Of a stretch of DNA of 64,000 bases, positions 32,701 through 43,926 are shown piece after piece (positions within the stretch are counted from its first letter, which is position 1; every line of letters begins with the position of its first letter). Location of the stretch: positions 9,429,001-9,493,000 of the forward strand of contig OY997596.1 in assembly GCA_963921825.1 (NCBI GenBank), written 5' to 3'. This DNA comes from Erodium maritimum (lineage: Eukaryota; Streptophyta; Magnoliopsida; Geraniales; Geraniaceae). The notes beneath the pieces are model-generated. The model did no database searches, was not told the origin of the DNA, and worked only from the letters and a program-made list of their open reading frames with translations. Both the position numbers and the translations under genes were made by a program.

Positions 32701-32891
32701 TATGTAAATCGTAAACAAGTACTCTAAGCGATCTCAAGTCCCTCAGCTCGAGGTCCGGCAATCTCGCACACTCTGCTCTGTCGAGTCGGAGGTCCTTCAC
32801 TCGGTGGTGGTGGAAGAATCTGCTGCTGCGGGACCCTCGACTGGTGTTCCTGGCCTGGTTCTCCCGCCGCCTGACGCGGAGCTCGTGGAGG

Positions 32892-33794
32892 CTAAACCTG
32901 ACGCTGGTGGAAAGAAGGTGCCTGGTCTGACTGTGACTGCTGTGTTCGCTGCACGGGTCCTCCTCCAATCCAGTAAAGGCACATGGTGGAGAGGTGCCTA
33001 AGTCTACTGCAGTGGTAGCATGCCGGCTCTCCACCTGCGGCGGGACAATGTCTCATCAAGTGTCCGACCTGGTTGCAAATACGACATCGGCGTGTGACGT
33101 CCCTCGGGCAGTTTCGGCCCCGATAGCCTGACTGATTGCAAAAGTAACAAAAGGGTGGTCGTCCTGACGCGGTGGGTCCAGTTGACGCCGCCGACCCGTA
33201 CGGTCGTACCCTACCAGACTGAGTCTGAGGTCGGAAGAATCCTATGGTCCTCTGCCTCTGTGAACCACGGACCTCTGTCGGTCCTAAGAAGTCTCCCGGT
33301 ATCGGCCTCCTCTCCCGAGCTCTGACGGTCTCACTGATGCGTCGCTCCACTATTGGTGTCCGATCCACCGGCTCCGAACATACTTGGGTCCTGACTGCGG
33401 TAACCTAATCCACAAACGTAGGGCGGAGTCCTGCCTCAAGCCGTCTACCGTGGTGAGTCTCGGTCGGCACCATCTCCGGTGTAGAGTGGGACAAGGAAGC
33501 CACTCTCGTCTCGTGCACAGAGGTCGACATTCCTCCCTAATGCAGTTCCAGGAACTGCTGAAGCTCGAGACGTAAAACTCCATCTCGTACTTCCTTGCGA
33601 TATCACTCGCGGTATGCTCCTCCTTCCAGCAGGATCGTCGTAGAAGCTACTCTCACATGATTCTCAACGAAGTCACCCTGGGCACCCACTGCCCCTGCCT
33701 GCTCAGAAACAGGTGTCTGACTCGGGCCCCCAGTTGGGCGTCTCCTGGTACCCCTCGGAATGTAACTACGAGGCATGTCGTATACCCGCTGCAC
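32892..33794 (-). pseudogene. Gag remnant with three tandem zinc knuckles
   Basis: The frame 33368-32892 contains CYFCNQSGYRGRNC, CRICNQVGHLMRHC and CYHCSRLRHLSTMC, three CX2CX4(H)X4C knuckles in about 60 residues. In the first, the His is Tyr. Upstream, 33794-33603 reads a Pro/Arg/Gly-rich N-terminus (SYIPRGTRRRPTGGPSQTP) and then a stub (LEGGAYREYYRKEV). The capsid-like core of about 200 aa seen in other chromoviral gags is absent, suggesting an internal deletion. Frames are broken at least twice. Confidence 0.75.
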
Positions 33795-34544
33795 GGATAA
33801 CGCACACGCTTAGTTTCCCAGTTTAGAACAATGTTTCGATCAAAATACAAGGACGTTCACACGCGTCCCCCAAGGGTCAAACAAGACCAACAACACTTAG
33901 GTTTAGTAGTTATAGATAATACTTTATATAGGCAGACAAAACCGCATCTTAGTGCTTCTCACAACATCAATCAATAGTTTAAACAAATCAATCAACTCCC
34001 ACAGGAGGAACAGTCTCAAATAGTCCACACAAATAACAAGGCAACAAGCATACCTTTCGATCGGGTATCTTCCCAACCCGTGGAGTCTAGGATTTTAATA
34101 CGATCAATTCCATAAATCTTAGCATTTCTTTCCTTTTTATAAGTTCTCAACATTTCGTCTTTCTATCACAACATTCATGTCGATCTCACGTCGTTACAAC
34201 CTGATTCAGGCGTCCCCGAATCTCGTTGTAACCACTTGGCATCCCCGTATCACGCTCGACTACAATGGCGCCCCTGAGTCAGCCTGTGATAGTGCAAACA
34301 CTTCAGTTTCACAGAAATTTCGGCATGACCCGTTCGTATTTCCATTAACCATTCGCTTAAGCGGGACATCAAATAATCAATTTCACACAACATCCAGCAC
34401 ACAAGGTTCCCACAATCAGCAAAAGTACACATCATCGTGCAATACTGTAAGTACTCCTTGGGTTTCTACCCTTTATTCAATTGACATCCAATCGGATCAT
34501 CATTTCAACTTTAATCCTTAAATAACGGTCAACGTTTTAAACAA

Positions 34545-34640
34545 GGCAACACTCCAACAAGTCAACACTTCAATAAGTCAACACTTCAATAAGTTAACAC
34601 TTCAATAAGTCAACACTTCAATAAGTCAACACTTCAATGA
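34545..34640. repeat. 16-bp tandem repeat, about five units
   Basis: TCAACACTTCAATAAG repeats at 34562-34639 with one base change in the third unit and degenerate flanking units. It lies between gag and the primer-binding site of the chromovirus, in the untranslated leader. Confidence 0.85.
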
Positions 34641-35011
34641 ATCCACAATTCAACTTTATCAATCATGAAATGGCCAACCAAGTGTCATCACACTCAATAA
34701 ATGATTTACTCAACAACCAATTTATAACGGCTCAATCGTTGCTCATTAACCCAATCTCGATCTCAACCGTTCGGTTTCACCGATCACTGTAACTTGCAGT
34801 CAATAGGGCAAGCATACCAATCCAGCAACGCAACCATTGTAATATAAAAGATTTAAACTTGAACAAACAATGAAACAATCAAGACTTGTGTCGTTCCAAC
34901 TATACGCATCAAATCTTGTGTCACTGAGTACCAAGACTTAGACCACCTAACTCTACCCACCTAATTGACGTTCGGTCCGAGGTTTTGAAAACAAGTTCAA
35001 AATGAAACCAG

Positions 35012-35023
35012 GCTCTGATACCA
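35012..35023 (-). other. Primer-binding site (initiator tRNA-Met type)
   Basis: The minus strand reads TGGTATCAGAGC, the standard plant tRNA-iMet PBS, 3 bp downstream of the LTR end at 35027. It confirms element orientation and the LTR boundary. Confidence 0.92.
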
Positions 35024-35026
35024 AAT

Positions 35027-37994
35027 TGTCACGCCCCAAATCCGGTTTTGGCCGGACTCGAGACGTGACTTAAGTTGACAATTAAATAGTAAAAAAAATA
35101 ATAAAATCGATTTACTGCTCAAATAGGTTCCGATCAAATTCTCAAGTAATAAGTTCAAAATCGTAAATAAGAGTCAAGGCTCTAAACAGAATACGTAAAA
35201 TATGAGGTTCAGTACAGATGAACAACACGTCTCTAAGCTAAACACCCTGACTATCCAGAAGCTCCCGAGCCTCGAGTCCACTAAACCTCAAGCAAGCCTG
35301 TACAAACAATGGATAAACAACAGGGGATGAGCTTACGCTCAGTAGGGAAAATTATAAACAGTTAACCTCCAATTTAGTAATAAAACTGCCTTAGCGCGAC
35401 GCCACATTTTGCAATTAATACATTTAATCAATAAGATGATGCCAACGGGTAAAGGTAAGAACAATATCACATTCTTCAAGGTAACGGTAACTTATGAGAG
35501 AATAAGTGAAAAGCATCACACCAACAGCTCGAATCCTCAATACTCTGATCCATAAATAGTTTCTTGTGTCATGTCGGATCCCATACTCCGATCCACAAGT
35601 GTACTCGTGTCATGTCAGATTTTCCCTCGGTCCAGAGGAGGCACATACATCGGGCTACCGGTAATATCCCTGAGGGACACATATCGTCGGGATTCTCGGT
35701 AAAGCCCCCAAAGGACCATATCCCGCTGGATGCATATACTCGGGTGAATCATCAAGTAACCATTCCCCGCAGGGTCAACCATCCAATGCCCCGCAGGGTC
35801 CAATAACCAATGCCCCGCAGGGTCCAATAACCAATGCCCCATAGGGTAAACCACCAATCGGCTATGATACTACCCCACACCGGAATCCTCTACGGTGTGG
35901 GTACCATACCGGATCATCAATAATCATTCCCCGCAGGGTAAACCATTCCTCGGCTATGATACTACCCCACACAGGAATCCTCTACGGTGTGGGTACCATA
36001 CCAGATCTGAATAATCATCTCAAACACACACAAGAGACTAACATGCCAATACATCATACAACCAAAGCTTAGCAGATCACAATTTCATCATAACACACCA
36101 AAGGGATCCATATACCTTTACACTTACCGTTATACTTACCAATCGCGATCCATCGGTCTACCATTCACCCGATCGTACCATTTGGCACAATCAATTACAC
36201 TCAATCATTCATTCAATCATTCAATCATTCAAACATCCATTCAATCATTCAATCATTCAAGCATTCATTCAATCATTCAAGCATACGATTTATCTAGTTC
36301 TTTAGACTCTTAATTTATCCTGAAGACTAAGCAAGCAATGCATGTGAGGCAACCACAACCAATCCTATGGCTCATCTCGGCCTTTCTACCAGCACGGAAA
36401 TTTCTCAGGTATTGAAAGCGAGTTAAACTAGTTATTCACATTCTACGCATGCATACTAGACACGTCCGGTTATTAATAATTGAAAGACGGTTATTCTAGT
36501 TATTCGCATCCTATATGTAATCTAGGACCTTTCCGATTTTATTAACCTAATAGGCATACTAAGTATTAAATTACACGAGGAGTTTAGTACTTTCCCTACC
36601 TAGAGGTCTTCCTCTATTGAAACTCTTAGTTGTAGAAGTCCAGGCTAGTCCTCTCGTCGTCTACTCACGGTCCAAATCCTTGTCTTCCTCCGAGCTCAGT
36701 CCCACGGTCTTGGATCACAATAATACTAAAATTAGTAGCTAAACAGAGCGATCTTCAACTAAAATTACCGAACAAAACCTCTGAAAACCACCCTCGAGTC
36801 AAAGGAATGAACTTGGAATCGAACTAGGCTCAAGAGGGAATGGTTATAGTTCTGGAACCCAAGCCCGGAATCTGGCCCGTCCCGTGTCACCATCCCGCCC
36901 GGAATCTGATACGGAACGTATCACGGTCCGGTCCGGAACCAGACACGGACCGCGCCACAGACCGGCCCGGTACCAGACACGGACCGCGCGACACACCGGC
37001 CCGGAATCAGACACGGACCGTGCGAGGTCCCGTGGCGGATTCTGAACCGTTCCGCGCCGCGTACCGTGCCGCTACCCAGCCCGTTCCATGCGGCATGCCG
37101 TTCCGGGTCCCATTCCATGTCGAACCAGACCAGAACCTTCCCCTTTCTTCCCAACTCGGATTCCACCCAAAATCTGCAATTCCAGCACCAAACAACACCA
37201 AAAATAACCAACAAAACCTCCAAACCTGAACACCCTCAATGGGTTTCATCAAAAATTCAACCAACACAATCAAAACAACCAACTTCACTAAATCCTCTTC
37301 AAACAACAATTAATGAAGCTAGTTCTTCAAGTTCAAGCGAAAACCCATAAAACCCAAAACTAGAAAGTGGATGAAATGACAAGTTAAGAGCATCCATACC
37401 TTTAGGATGAGGAGATGATGAAGCTAGCAAGCTTTAGGAGGAGAAATGGTGAAGAGATGAGCCAAAAACCCTCCCTTTTCTCTCCTTCTTCTTGCTCAAG
37501 CCAAGTAGCTTCTCCCTTTTTCTCCCTCTAGCAATACTCAGCTGCAACAATGTGTGAATGGCTGAATTGTCTCCAACAATTGTCTTAAATGACCTAAAAA
37601 GCTAAATGACCAAAAGCCCCTTTCAAGTTCTATCCACTTAAAGGCTTTAAGGAGGGGTAAAAGGCCATTTAAACTCATTTTCTTCTCATCCAAGACTCTA
37701 ATTCCATGTGGCATTGTGGGAGACACTTTCTTTTAATTTAAATCCAACAGTTCAAGTTTAAGTCGGAAAAAGTCGATAAAAAGCTCGGGTTTGACCAAAA
37801 GTTGACCGTTACAATATTACAGTCAAACTGAAGGAAATGGCCTAACTAAGCTAACCGTGATGACGGATAAGCTTTTTGGGCCCCGAAAAGGTCCCGAATG
37901 ACTCCCGGAGTCATCGGTTGACTTTTCCGTTTGTAAGTCAAACTTCGTCCAAGTTCACCGGTTCGACCGGGATCGACCGGGGGCGGTTCTTACA
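35027..37994 (-). repeat. LTR 2 of the tandem chromovirus
   Basis: Same ends as LTR 1 and very similar throughout by eye, with small indels (shorter minisatellite at 35758-35850, longer ATTCA tract at 36205-36290). Element interior adjoins both sides: PBS on the left, polypurine tract (ATCTACCCCCCTT) on the right. That proves it is a middle LTR. Confidence 0.88.
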
Positions 37995-38990
37995 ATCTAC
38001 CCCCCTTAAAATAATTTCGTCCTCGAAATTTAAAACAGGGTTCCTCAAGGTCGAACAGGTGGACACATTTGTCGCGAACTTAATCCTCGTGTTTCCAAGT
38101 CGATTCCGCTCCTCGGTGCTTCCGCTGCACTCGTACCAGTGGGAGTCTAGTCCCGCAGGACCTTCTTCCGTGCATCCAAGGTTCTAATTGATTGCTCATC
38201 CTATGAGACATCATCTGCTAACTCGATGTCCGTCCACTCGATAACGTGGGAAGGGTCTGTAGTGTACTTCTGTGGCTGGGATACGTGAAAGACGCTATGC
38301 ATGTTACCGAGTCGTCGTTGTAATGCAAGGCTATAAGAAACGGCTCTAACTTGCCCAAAATCTCAGAAGATCCGATAAAAGCGGGGCTAGCTTGCCTACG
38401 TCGCGGTTGAACCGCAATAGCCCTTCTTCGGGCTCGCCCTCAGAAATACGTGATCACCAACCGTAACTCAAAAGGTCGACCTAGCCTATCTGCGTAGCCC
38501 TTCTCTCAGCGCTGCGCGGTCTTTGAAAGTTCCTGAAACAACGCAACCTTCACTTAATCGTGCTTCACTAGATCACGCTAGTTACTCAAACGTCATACTT
38601 AGCAGTGCAAAACCGTCTTACCCAAACAAAATCACAAATCCAACGTGCAACGTCTCACACCAACTCAAAGAAATACCGAGTAAAGGCACGAGCCTGAAAA
38701 CACCCAAAACTCTTAAGAAAACTCAAGTATCGGTCTAGAAATCCTAGATTGGAATTTCCGTCGGTACATGGACCATGCCGGAACACTCTGCAAGTCTAAC
38801 AAAGTTGGAACCATACACTAACGTTACTTCTCGACTTCCACCTTATTAATCGTCACATGGCCTAACCACAACAGAACTCGAACACTACCAAGTCATGACA
38901 AACCACCAACAAACTTACAAGGAAGTAATACACAATGCATTCGTCAAGACGTTAGATCTCACAATCACTGCAGGGTTTGGAACAACCACT
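37995..38990 (-). repeat. Truncated second copy of the chromovirus interior
   Basis: Collinear with 30019-31010 up to GGGTTTGGAACAACCA, where the copies part. It includes the polypurine tract, the decayed chromodomain and the integrase end. Confidence 0.82.
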
Positions 38991-39031
38991 CGTTTCACCA
39001 CATCTTGTGGAAAGGTGGGCGTACTTCAACC

Positions 39032-39141
39032 GGAAAGGTCCCGAATGACTCCTGGAGTCATCGGTTGACTTTTCCGTCCGTAAGTCAAACTTCGTCCAAG
39101 TTCATTGGTTCGACCAGGATCGACCGGGGGCGGTTCTTACA
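39032..39141 (-). repeat. Terminal fragment of LTR 3
   Basis: CGGAAAGGTCCCGAATGACTCC...GGGGGCGGTTCTTACA matches the end of LTR 1 (29909-30018) and abuts the TSD GATAC. The rest of this LTR is deleted. Confidence 0.82.
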
Positions 39142-39352
39142 GATACCAACCTGTTACGGGGACAAGCCTCCTCGTTCATGCACTCCCCATCCTTTCCACC
39201 CAGGAACACAGAGTGACGAGTAACACAATTTAGCACCAAGCAAACACACTCAGCACCACAGTTAATCGACATAACAAGTTTCCAAACAACACGGAACTTA
39301 ATCGCGGTTTACCGACCTTAGGTCGTTATAAATATATATATATATATATATA

Positions 39353-39748
39353 GGGTTGGTATCAGGTACAAAACACCCCTTATTGTGCAAACTACGAACC
39401 AATCTGAGCCATAGGATCCGCCCAAAGTGATGTCAGCAGAGCGCACCAGATGCTGACACGTGGGCGGGCGCGCACAGTGCGGACACGTGGCGCCCATAGT
39501 GCTAATAGTTTGGGCGCACAGTGTTGATAGTTTGGCATTTTGCTAAACTATCAGCACTGTGCGCCCTAAACTATTAGCACTATGCGCGCGCGTGGTCAAC
39601 ACGCTCACGCGCGCAGGCAGAGGCGCGCGCGAAGCGGCCACGTGTCAGCATCGCGCGCGCTCTGCTGACGTCACTTTGACCGCATCCTGTGGCTTAGATT
39701 GGTTCGTAGTTTGCACAATAAGGATGGTTTTTACTGGATAGCTACCCT
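39353..39748. mobile_element. MITE inserted in a (TA)n microsatellite, copy 1
   Basis: Imperfect terminal inverted repeats of roughly 100 bp start GGGTTGGTATCAGGTAC and (inverted) GGGTAGCTATCCAGTAA. Both contain TTATTGTGCAAACTACGAACCAATCT. The element is flanked on both sides by TATATA tracts (39329-39352, 39749-39766). The centre is palindromic and rich in GCGCGC and CACGTG. The behaviour matches Micron-type, microsatellite-targeting MITEs described in rice. Copy 2, in the other orientation, is at 53594-53943. Confidence 0.78.
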
Positions 39749-42509
39749 ATATATATATATATATATTCAACTAAGGAGCACACAACTATAGCCACACTTT
39801 ACCGCTCACGTGTCGGAAGGAGGGGGCCCTTTATATCACTAAGTAGCACACACCATTATATTCCACTAAGGAGCACTCAGCTATAAGGAGCACACAGCTA
39901 TAGCCACACTTTACCGCTCACGTGTCGGAAGGAGGGGGTCCTTTATATCACTAAGTAGCACACATCTATAGATACCATTTAGTAGTACATTCAATCACAG
40001 TCACCACCAAACATAAAACAATCAATCATGCCGCTTCATCACCAAATCATCACCGTTACTTAACTAAAACATCACCTTCTCGTAGCATATCACAACTATT
40101 AATTTAACAACAGAACATACCACAATTCAATCAATCCAACACTACTAGTCACAAAGACAAAGTGCAACCAACAAACAACCTACGGCGCGACCTGGCCCAC
40201 ATGCAATTCTACAACACGACAATTCCACAAACCTACGGGCAGGACATGGCCCACCTACGATTCTACAATTTGAATACGAGCACACTAGTTATTCACATCC
40301 TATATGCGATTCTAAGATTTTACCGGTTATTAATATCATATATGCAATTCTAGTAACTTTCCTTAATCGAACCAATAACCGCTACTTTTCCCTACCTCAA
40401 ACGCGATCCAACTCTACCAAGCACGAACCGTGAACGACTTCCTTCTCCACGATCAAGCCCACGGTCTACGATAACAAGTAACACAACACTTAATACAAGT
40501 CCAACGTCGATTAAAACGGACAACATCCAAATTAACCCCCGACAAGACGGCTAATTAATTAAAACGGTTACGGGACAATGATTTGGAAATATATAAACTT
40601 AACCGAGCGATACGTACAACAACACCCGACCAAGTGTGCCCCACTTGGCCGTTGGTGTGCCGGACATGACCCACAAATGGCCGGTCTTGGCTCGAATCCC
40701 GAGGCACACGGATCTCGATGCACACACCACCCGCCACCGTGGTCGGTCCTCCAGCGACCCTCCGGTCGCCAGAAAATTTCCAACTTCCTGCCAAAACGTC
40801 CCAAACGAGTTTTAGGTCCTCAATCCATCAAATTCTAACCAAAAACATCACAAATTTGCTCCAATTTCACATTTCCCCCAATTCCAAAAGTTAGGGTTTC
40901 ACCAAATTTTCCCCAACACCAAATTTCTTCCATTACTACTCCAATCCAACAAGGAAACAACTATTCCATCAAGACCCAACCTCAATTTCTCAAAACCCAA
41001 CAATACCCAAAAACTAAAGTTCATGGAAAGAGGAAAAGGTTGGGTGCTTACCTTAGGAAATGAGGAGAGGAGAAGGAATATGGAAGAATCAAGGAGATTT
41101 GATGAAACAATTAATGGAGACAAGCCTTTCTTCTTATCTTCTTCTTCTTCTTCAATGGAGGCTCTCCTCCTTTTCTCTCTATGAATTTCGGCCAAGAGGG
41201 TGAAATGAGGTGAGAATGTGCTGATTTTTGTGTCACATGTGGCCTTTAACCTAAAGAGGAAAGGTCCAAAAGCTCATTTCTCCTTATCTCACCATTTTGG
41301 TAAAAAGTAAGGTCAATGGTATCTTTTTCACTCTCCTTTTCTCTCTTCCATCTAATTAATGCCAAGTGACTATGTGGGTCCATCTCTACTCCCAAATATC
41401 TCAGCCCCACTTTAATTAATCCGATAAACCCAATTTTAGACCCCGTTTGATCCGAAATTGACTTTTTCGCAAAAGACCTTATTTGAAAGGAAATGACCCA
41501 ACTAAGCTAACCGTAATGAATGCTAAGCGTTTTGGGTCCCGGATAAGTCCCGAATGACCCCCAGAGTCGTCGGTTGACTTTTTCAGCAAAAAGTCAACTC
41601 CTACCGATTTCCGCCGGTTGGACTGGTGTTGACCGGGGTCGGTTCTTACATAAATAGGGTGAACTAGAAATGCATACCCTGAAGTTGGCATGTTTAACCG
41701 ATGATTACCCTGAAGTTCAAAAACTATTGATGCATACCCTAAAGTTTCGAAATATAACCCAAAACCCCTTCCGAAATACCCTCAACTACACTTGTTTATT
41801 ACACAACCTGTCATATTTCAATTTTTAATTATTTTTTATTATTTTTTCCTTTCTATAATATTTTCTTTGTTTACATTGTTTCAATTTTCTGTTTTTAATT
41901 CCAAATCTTTTATTTACAAATTTTAGATTGATTTTTTTTTCAATTTTTTTCTTCAGAAATTCATTTTTTTAAAATTTTATTCACTAAAATTATAAATTTA
42001 AAAATTTGTTAGTTTTTATTTTTTTTCCTTTCCTTTAATTAATTCAGTCAATTGAAATCCTTCTCAAATTTGTACGCAAAGTTATATTTTCAGTACTATT
42101 AGTCCGAGAAACAACTAACAAAATCTTTAAACCATTAAACACATCCCACATTCAGTATACATAACATTGATTTTCTAAACCACTTGTTTTCAAACCACAA
42201 ACAACCAACTAGTAAATCCATGATTTTGTCTCGTACAAGTCCAAGAAAAGTATCAAATCTAAAAATCGAACCTTTAATTTTTTTCCTTTAAATTATTACT
42301 TCTAACTCATCTCTTCTGAAGAACAATTTGCAAAAATCACATATCACAAACTTTTTTTTATCAAAACAATCACAAATCAGATATCAAATATGATATTCAT
42401 TTGAATAGCATTTGAACACTAGATCAAATCAAGAATATATGAACTTAATTAGGGCTTGAATTAAAAGGGAAAAGGAAGAGAAGAACGAGAGATTTGGGTA
42501 TTTTTTTAG

Positions 42510-42835
42510 AGCTCTAATGGTGATGGGAGAGGAGACTGGAGATAAAGAGATAGGAGATCGAGATGAGGTAGTGACGTCTTCTCCAGTAGATCGGCTTGGA
42601 CAGAACCACGATGGAGGGAGAGAGAAGATTCGTGCTTACGCTATAGATCTGAATCCGACCGCCACGATTCTGGTCTGGAGCGTCGACTGGCGATGGAGAC
42701 GGCGAGAAGAGGACCTCCAAGCTTTGCTCCTCCACCATCGAGATCCACCTTTGCCATCGCCGCCGAGATCCTACCCCAAGATCTGCGTCTGCCATCACCA
42801 TTTGTATTCATGCGAAGAAGGAGAAGAGGAGTGAG
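42510..42835. other. GC-rich island inside the MULE, open in both directions
   Basis: Frames of 105 codons (+, 42517-42834) and 95 codons (-, 42514-42801) span the same island. Neither has a motif I recognise. The sharp composition change inside an AT-rich MULE is what a captured gene fragment (Pack-MULE) looks like. Confidence 0.4.
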
Positions 42836-42901
42836 ATAAATAAGTATAGAAAAACATATATTTTCCCAAGTATGAAATTACTAAAAATTATTAACTAAAA
42901 G

Positions 42902-42928
<27 letters not shown>
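42902..42928. repeat. (TA)n microsatellite
   Basis: About 13 TA units in the MULE interior. Confidence 0.9.
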
Positions 42929-42932
<4 letters not shown>

Positions 42933-43073
42933 TAATCAAATTTATTAAAATCATATATATATTAGGGGTATTTTGGAAAAATTGAACAATAAACAGACAG
43001 AGTTGACTGACGGAAGGGGCTTTGAGTTATAACTTGAAACTTTAGGGTATGCATCAATAGTTTTTGAAATTCA

Positions 43074-43558
43074 AAGGTGGGCTTGATACGGGTCTCGGGG
43101 TGACGACAAGTCTGGGCCTGGGGCTTTGTCAGACTGGGCCGGATCTTGATCAGGTGGATCAGGATGGTTTGGCCCTTGAAAGGTGTTATGGTCCCGTTTC
43201 CGATAAAGCCCAGATGGTGGCCCATGAGGACCCCAGTTTGGCTAACGTTTTTACTAGAATTGAGACTGCTTTGGGCCCTCCTCGGGTTGGTAATTCGAAT
43301 ATGGAAGTTGGGATTCAAGTGGAAGGACCTCGGGATTTCGTTGTCAGGTTTCAAGGTAGTCCGTGGAAGGAAGCTTTGTTTAAACCCCCAAAGGGTAAAC
43401 CAAAGAAACGTGGTCGTCCTAAAAAGGGTCAGTCCAAGAAGACAATCGCTTCTCCAGTTGTTTTATATCAAACTAGAGCCAAGACCTCCGATGGAAGCCA
43501 AATCGGAAGCTTTATGGTCGACATTCCAACAAAAAACAGCTCGAGTGAATGGAGCTAA
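43074..43558 (+). pseudogene. C-terminal part of LINE ORF1 (copy B) with an AT-hook-like motif
   Basis: The frame is open from the 5' junction to the TAA at 43556. It carries PWKEALFKPPKGK, the block shared with copies A and C, then KKRGRPKKGQSKK, a good AT-hook (RGRP core), then QTRAKT and a terminal SEWS (SEWYED/E in the others). The RRM is missing because of 5' truncation. The basic AT-hook is not seen in A or C. Confidence 0.75.
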
Positions 43559-43926
43559 CGTTCAAAACCTGGAAAAAGGGCTGTTAACCTTGGTCCTGTG
43601 GTGCTCGAACAGATCAACCCGCATCTTATGCTGGAGGACGTCGAGGGTAGTAAGGACGAGGTTTCCCCGGTATCGACAGGAAAAGGTCTAAGCCTTGTCC
43701 CGGTCTCTAACACGTTTGCCTGCTTGGACCCGAGCAGGAAATAGGCTAGGAGGCTTGTTGTTTGCTCCTACTGTATTTTGTTTTTCTGTTCTTGGGCTGA
43801 TATGCCTCATTGCTCTTTTGAGCCTGTTTCAGTTATTGGGATGATCCCTTTCTGAGGTTGATCTCATACCTTGTTTTTCCTATCTTAGGAAAGCAAAGGT
43901 TCAATAAATTTTTCGCTTATAAAAAA
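43074..43926 (+). mobile_element. ORF1-only LINE-derived retroposon, copy B (5'-truncated)
   Basis: The flanks are AGTTTTTGAAATTCA (43059-43073) and AGTTTTTGAACTTCA (43927-43941), a 15-bp TSD with one mismatch. The 3' end reads TTCAATAAATTTTTCGCTTATAAAAAAA, close to copy C. The insertion splits the right terminal repeat of the MULE. Only the C-terminal third of ORF1 (to 43558) is present, followed by a 3' UTR of about 370 bp and no ORF2. Confidence 0.82.

Larger units (their letters stand above)
26978..39141 (-). mobile_element. Tandem chromovirus: LTR-internal-LTR-internal-LTR remnant
   Basis: GATAC flanks the whole structure (26973-26977, 39142-39146). Inside, reading rightward on the plus strand: LTR 26978-30018, internal 30019-35026, LTR 35027-37994, a second but truncated copy of the same internal sequence (37995 to about 38990), about 40 bp of other sequence, then the last ~110 bp of a third LTR (39032-39141). 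A single TSD around three LTRs means one insertion, later enlarged by unequal recombination (or inserted as a tandem) and then trimmed. Pol is largely missing, so the element was non-autonomous or became so. Confidence 0.85.
26552..41650 (-). mobile_element. Chromovirus solo LTR, hosting a nested tandem element and a MITE
   Basis: The minus-strand LTR starts TGTAAGAACCGACCCC at 41650 and ends GGGGCTTGACA at 26552. It is flanked by TAAAT at 26547-26551 and 41651-41655. Its own DNA is 26552-26977 plus 39147-41650, less the MITE at 39353-39748. No internal domain of its own adjoins either end, so this is a solo LTR from recombination of an older element. Small frames inside (for example 40899-41195) are not recognised. 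Confidence 0.82.

Noticed and set aside
42514..42834. Overlapping opposite-strand frames as real genes
   Set aside because: Kept only as a possible captured fragment. No start context, motif or intron structure supports an independent gene.
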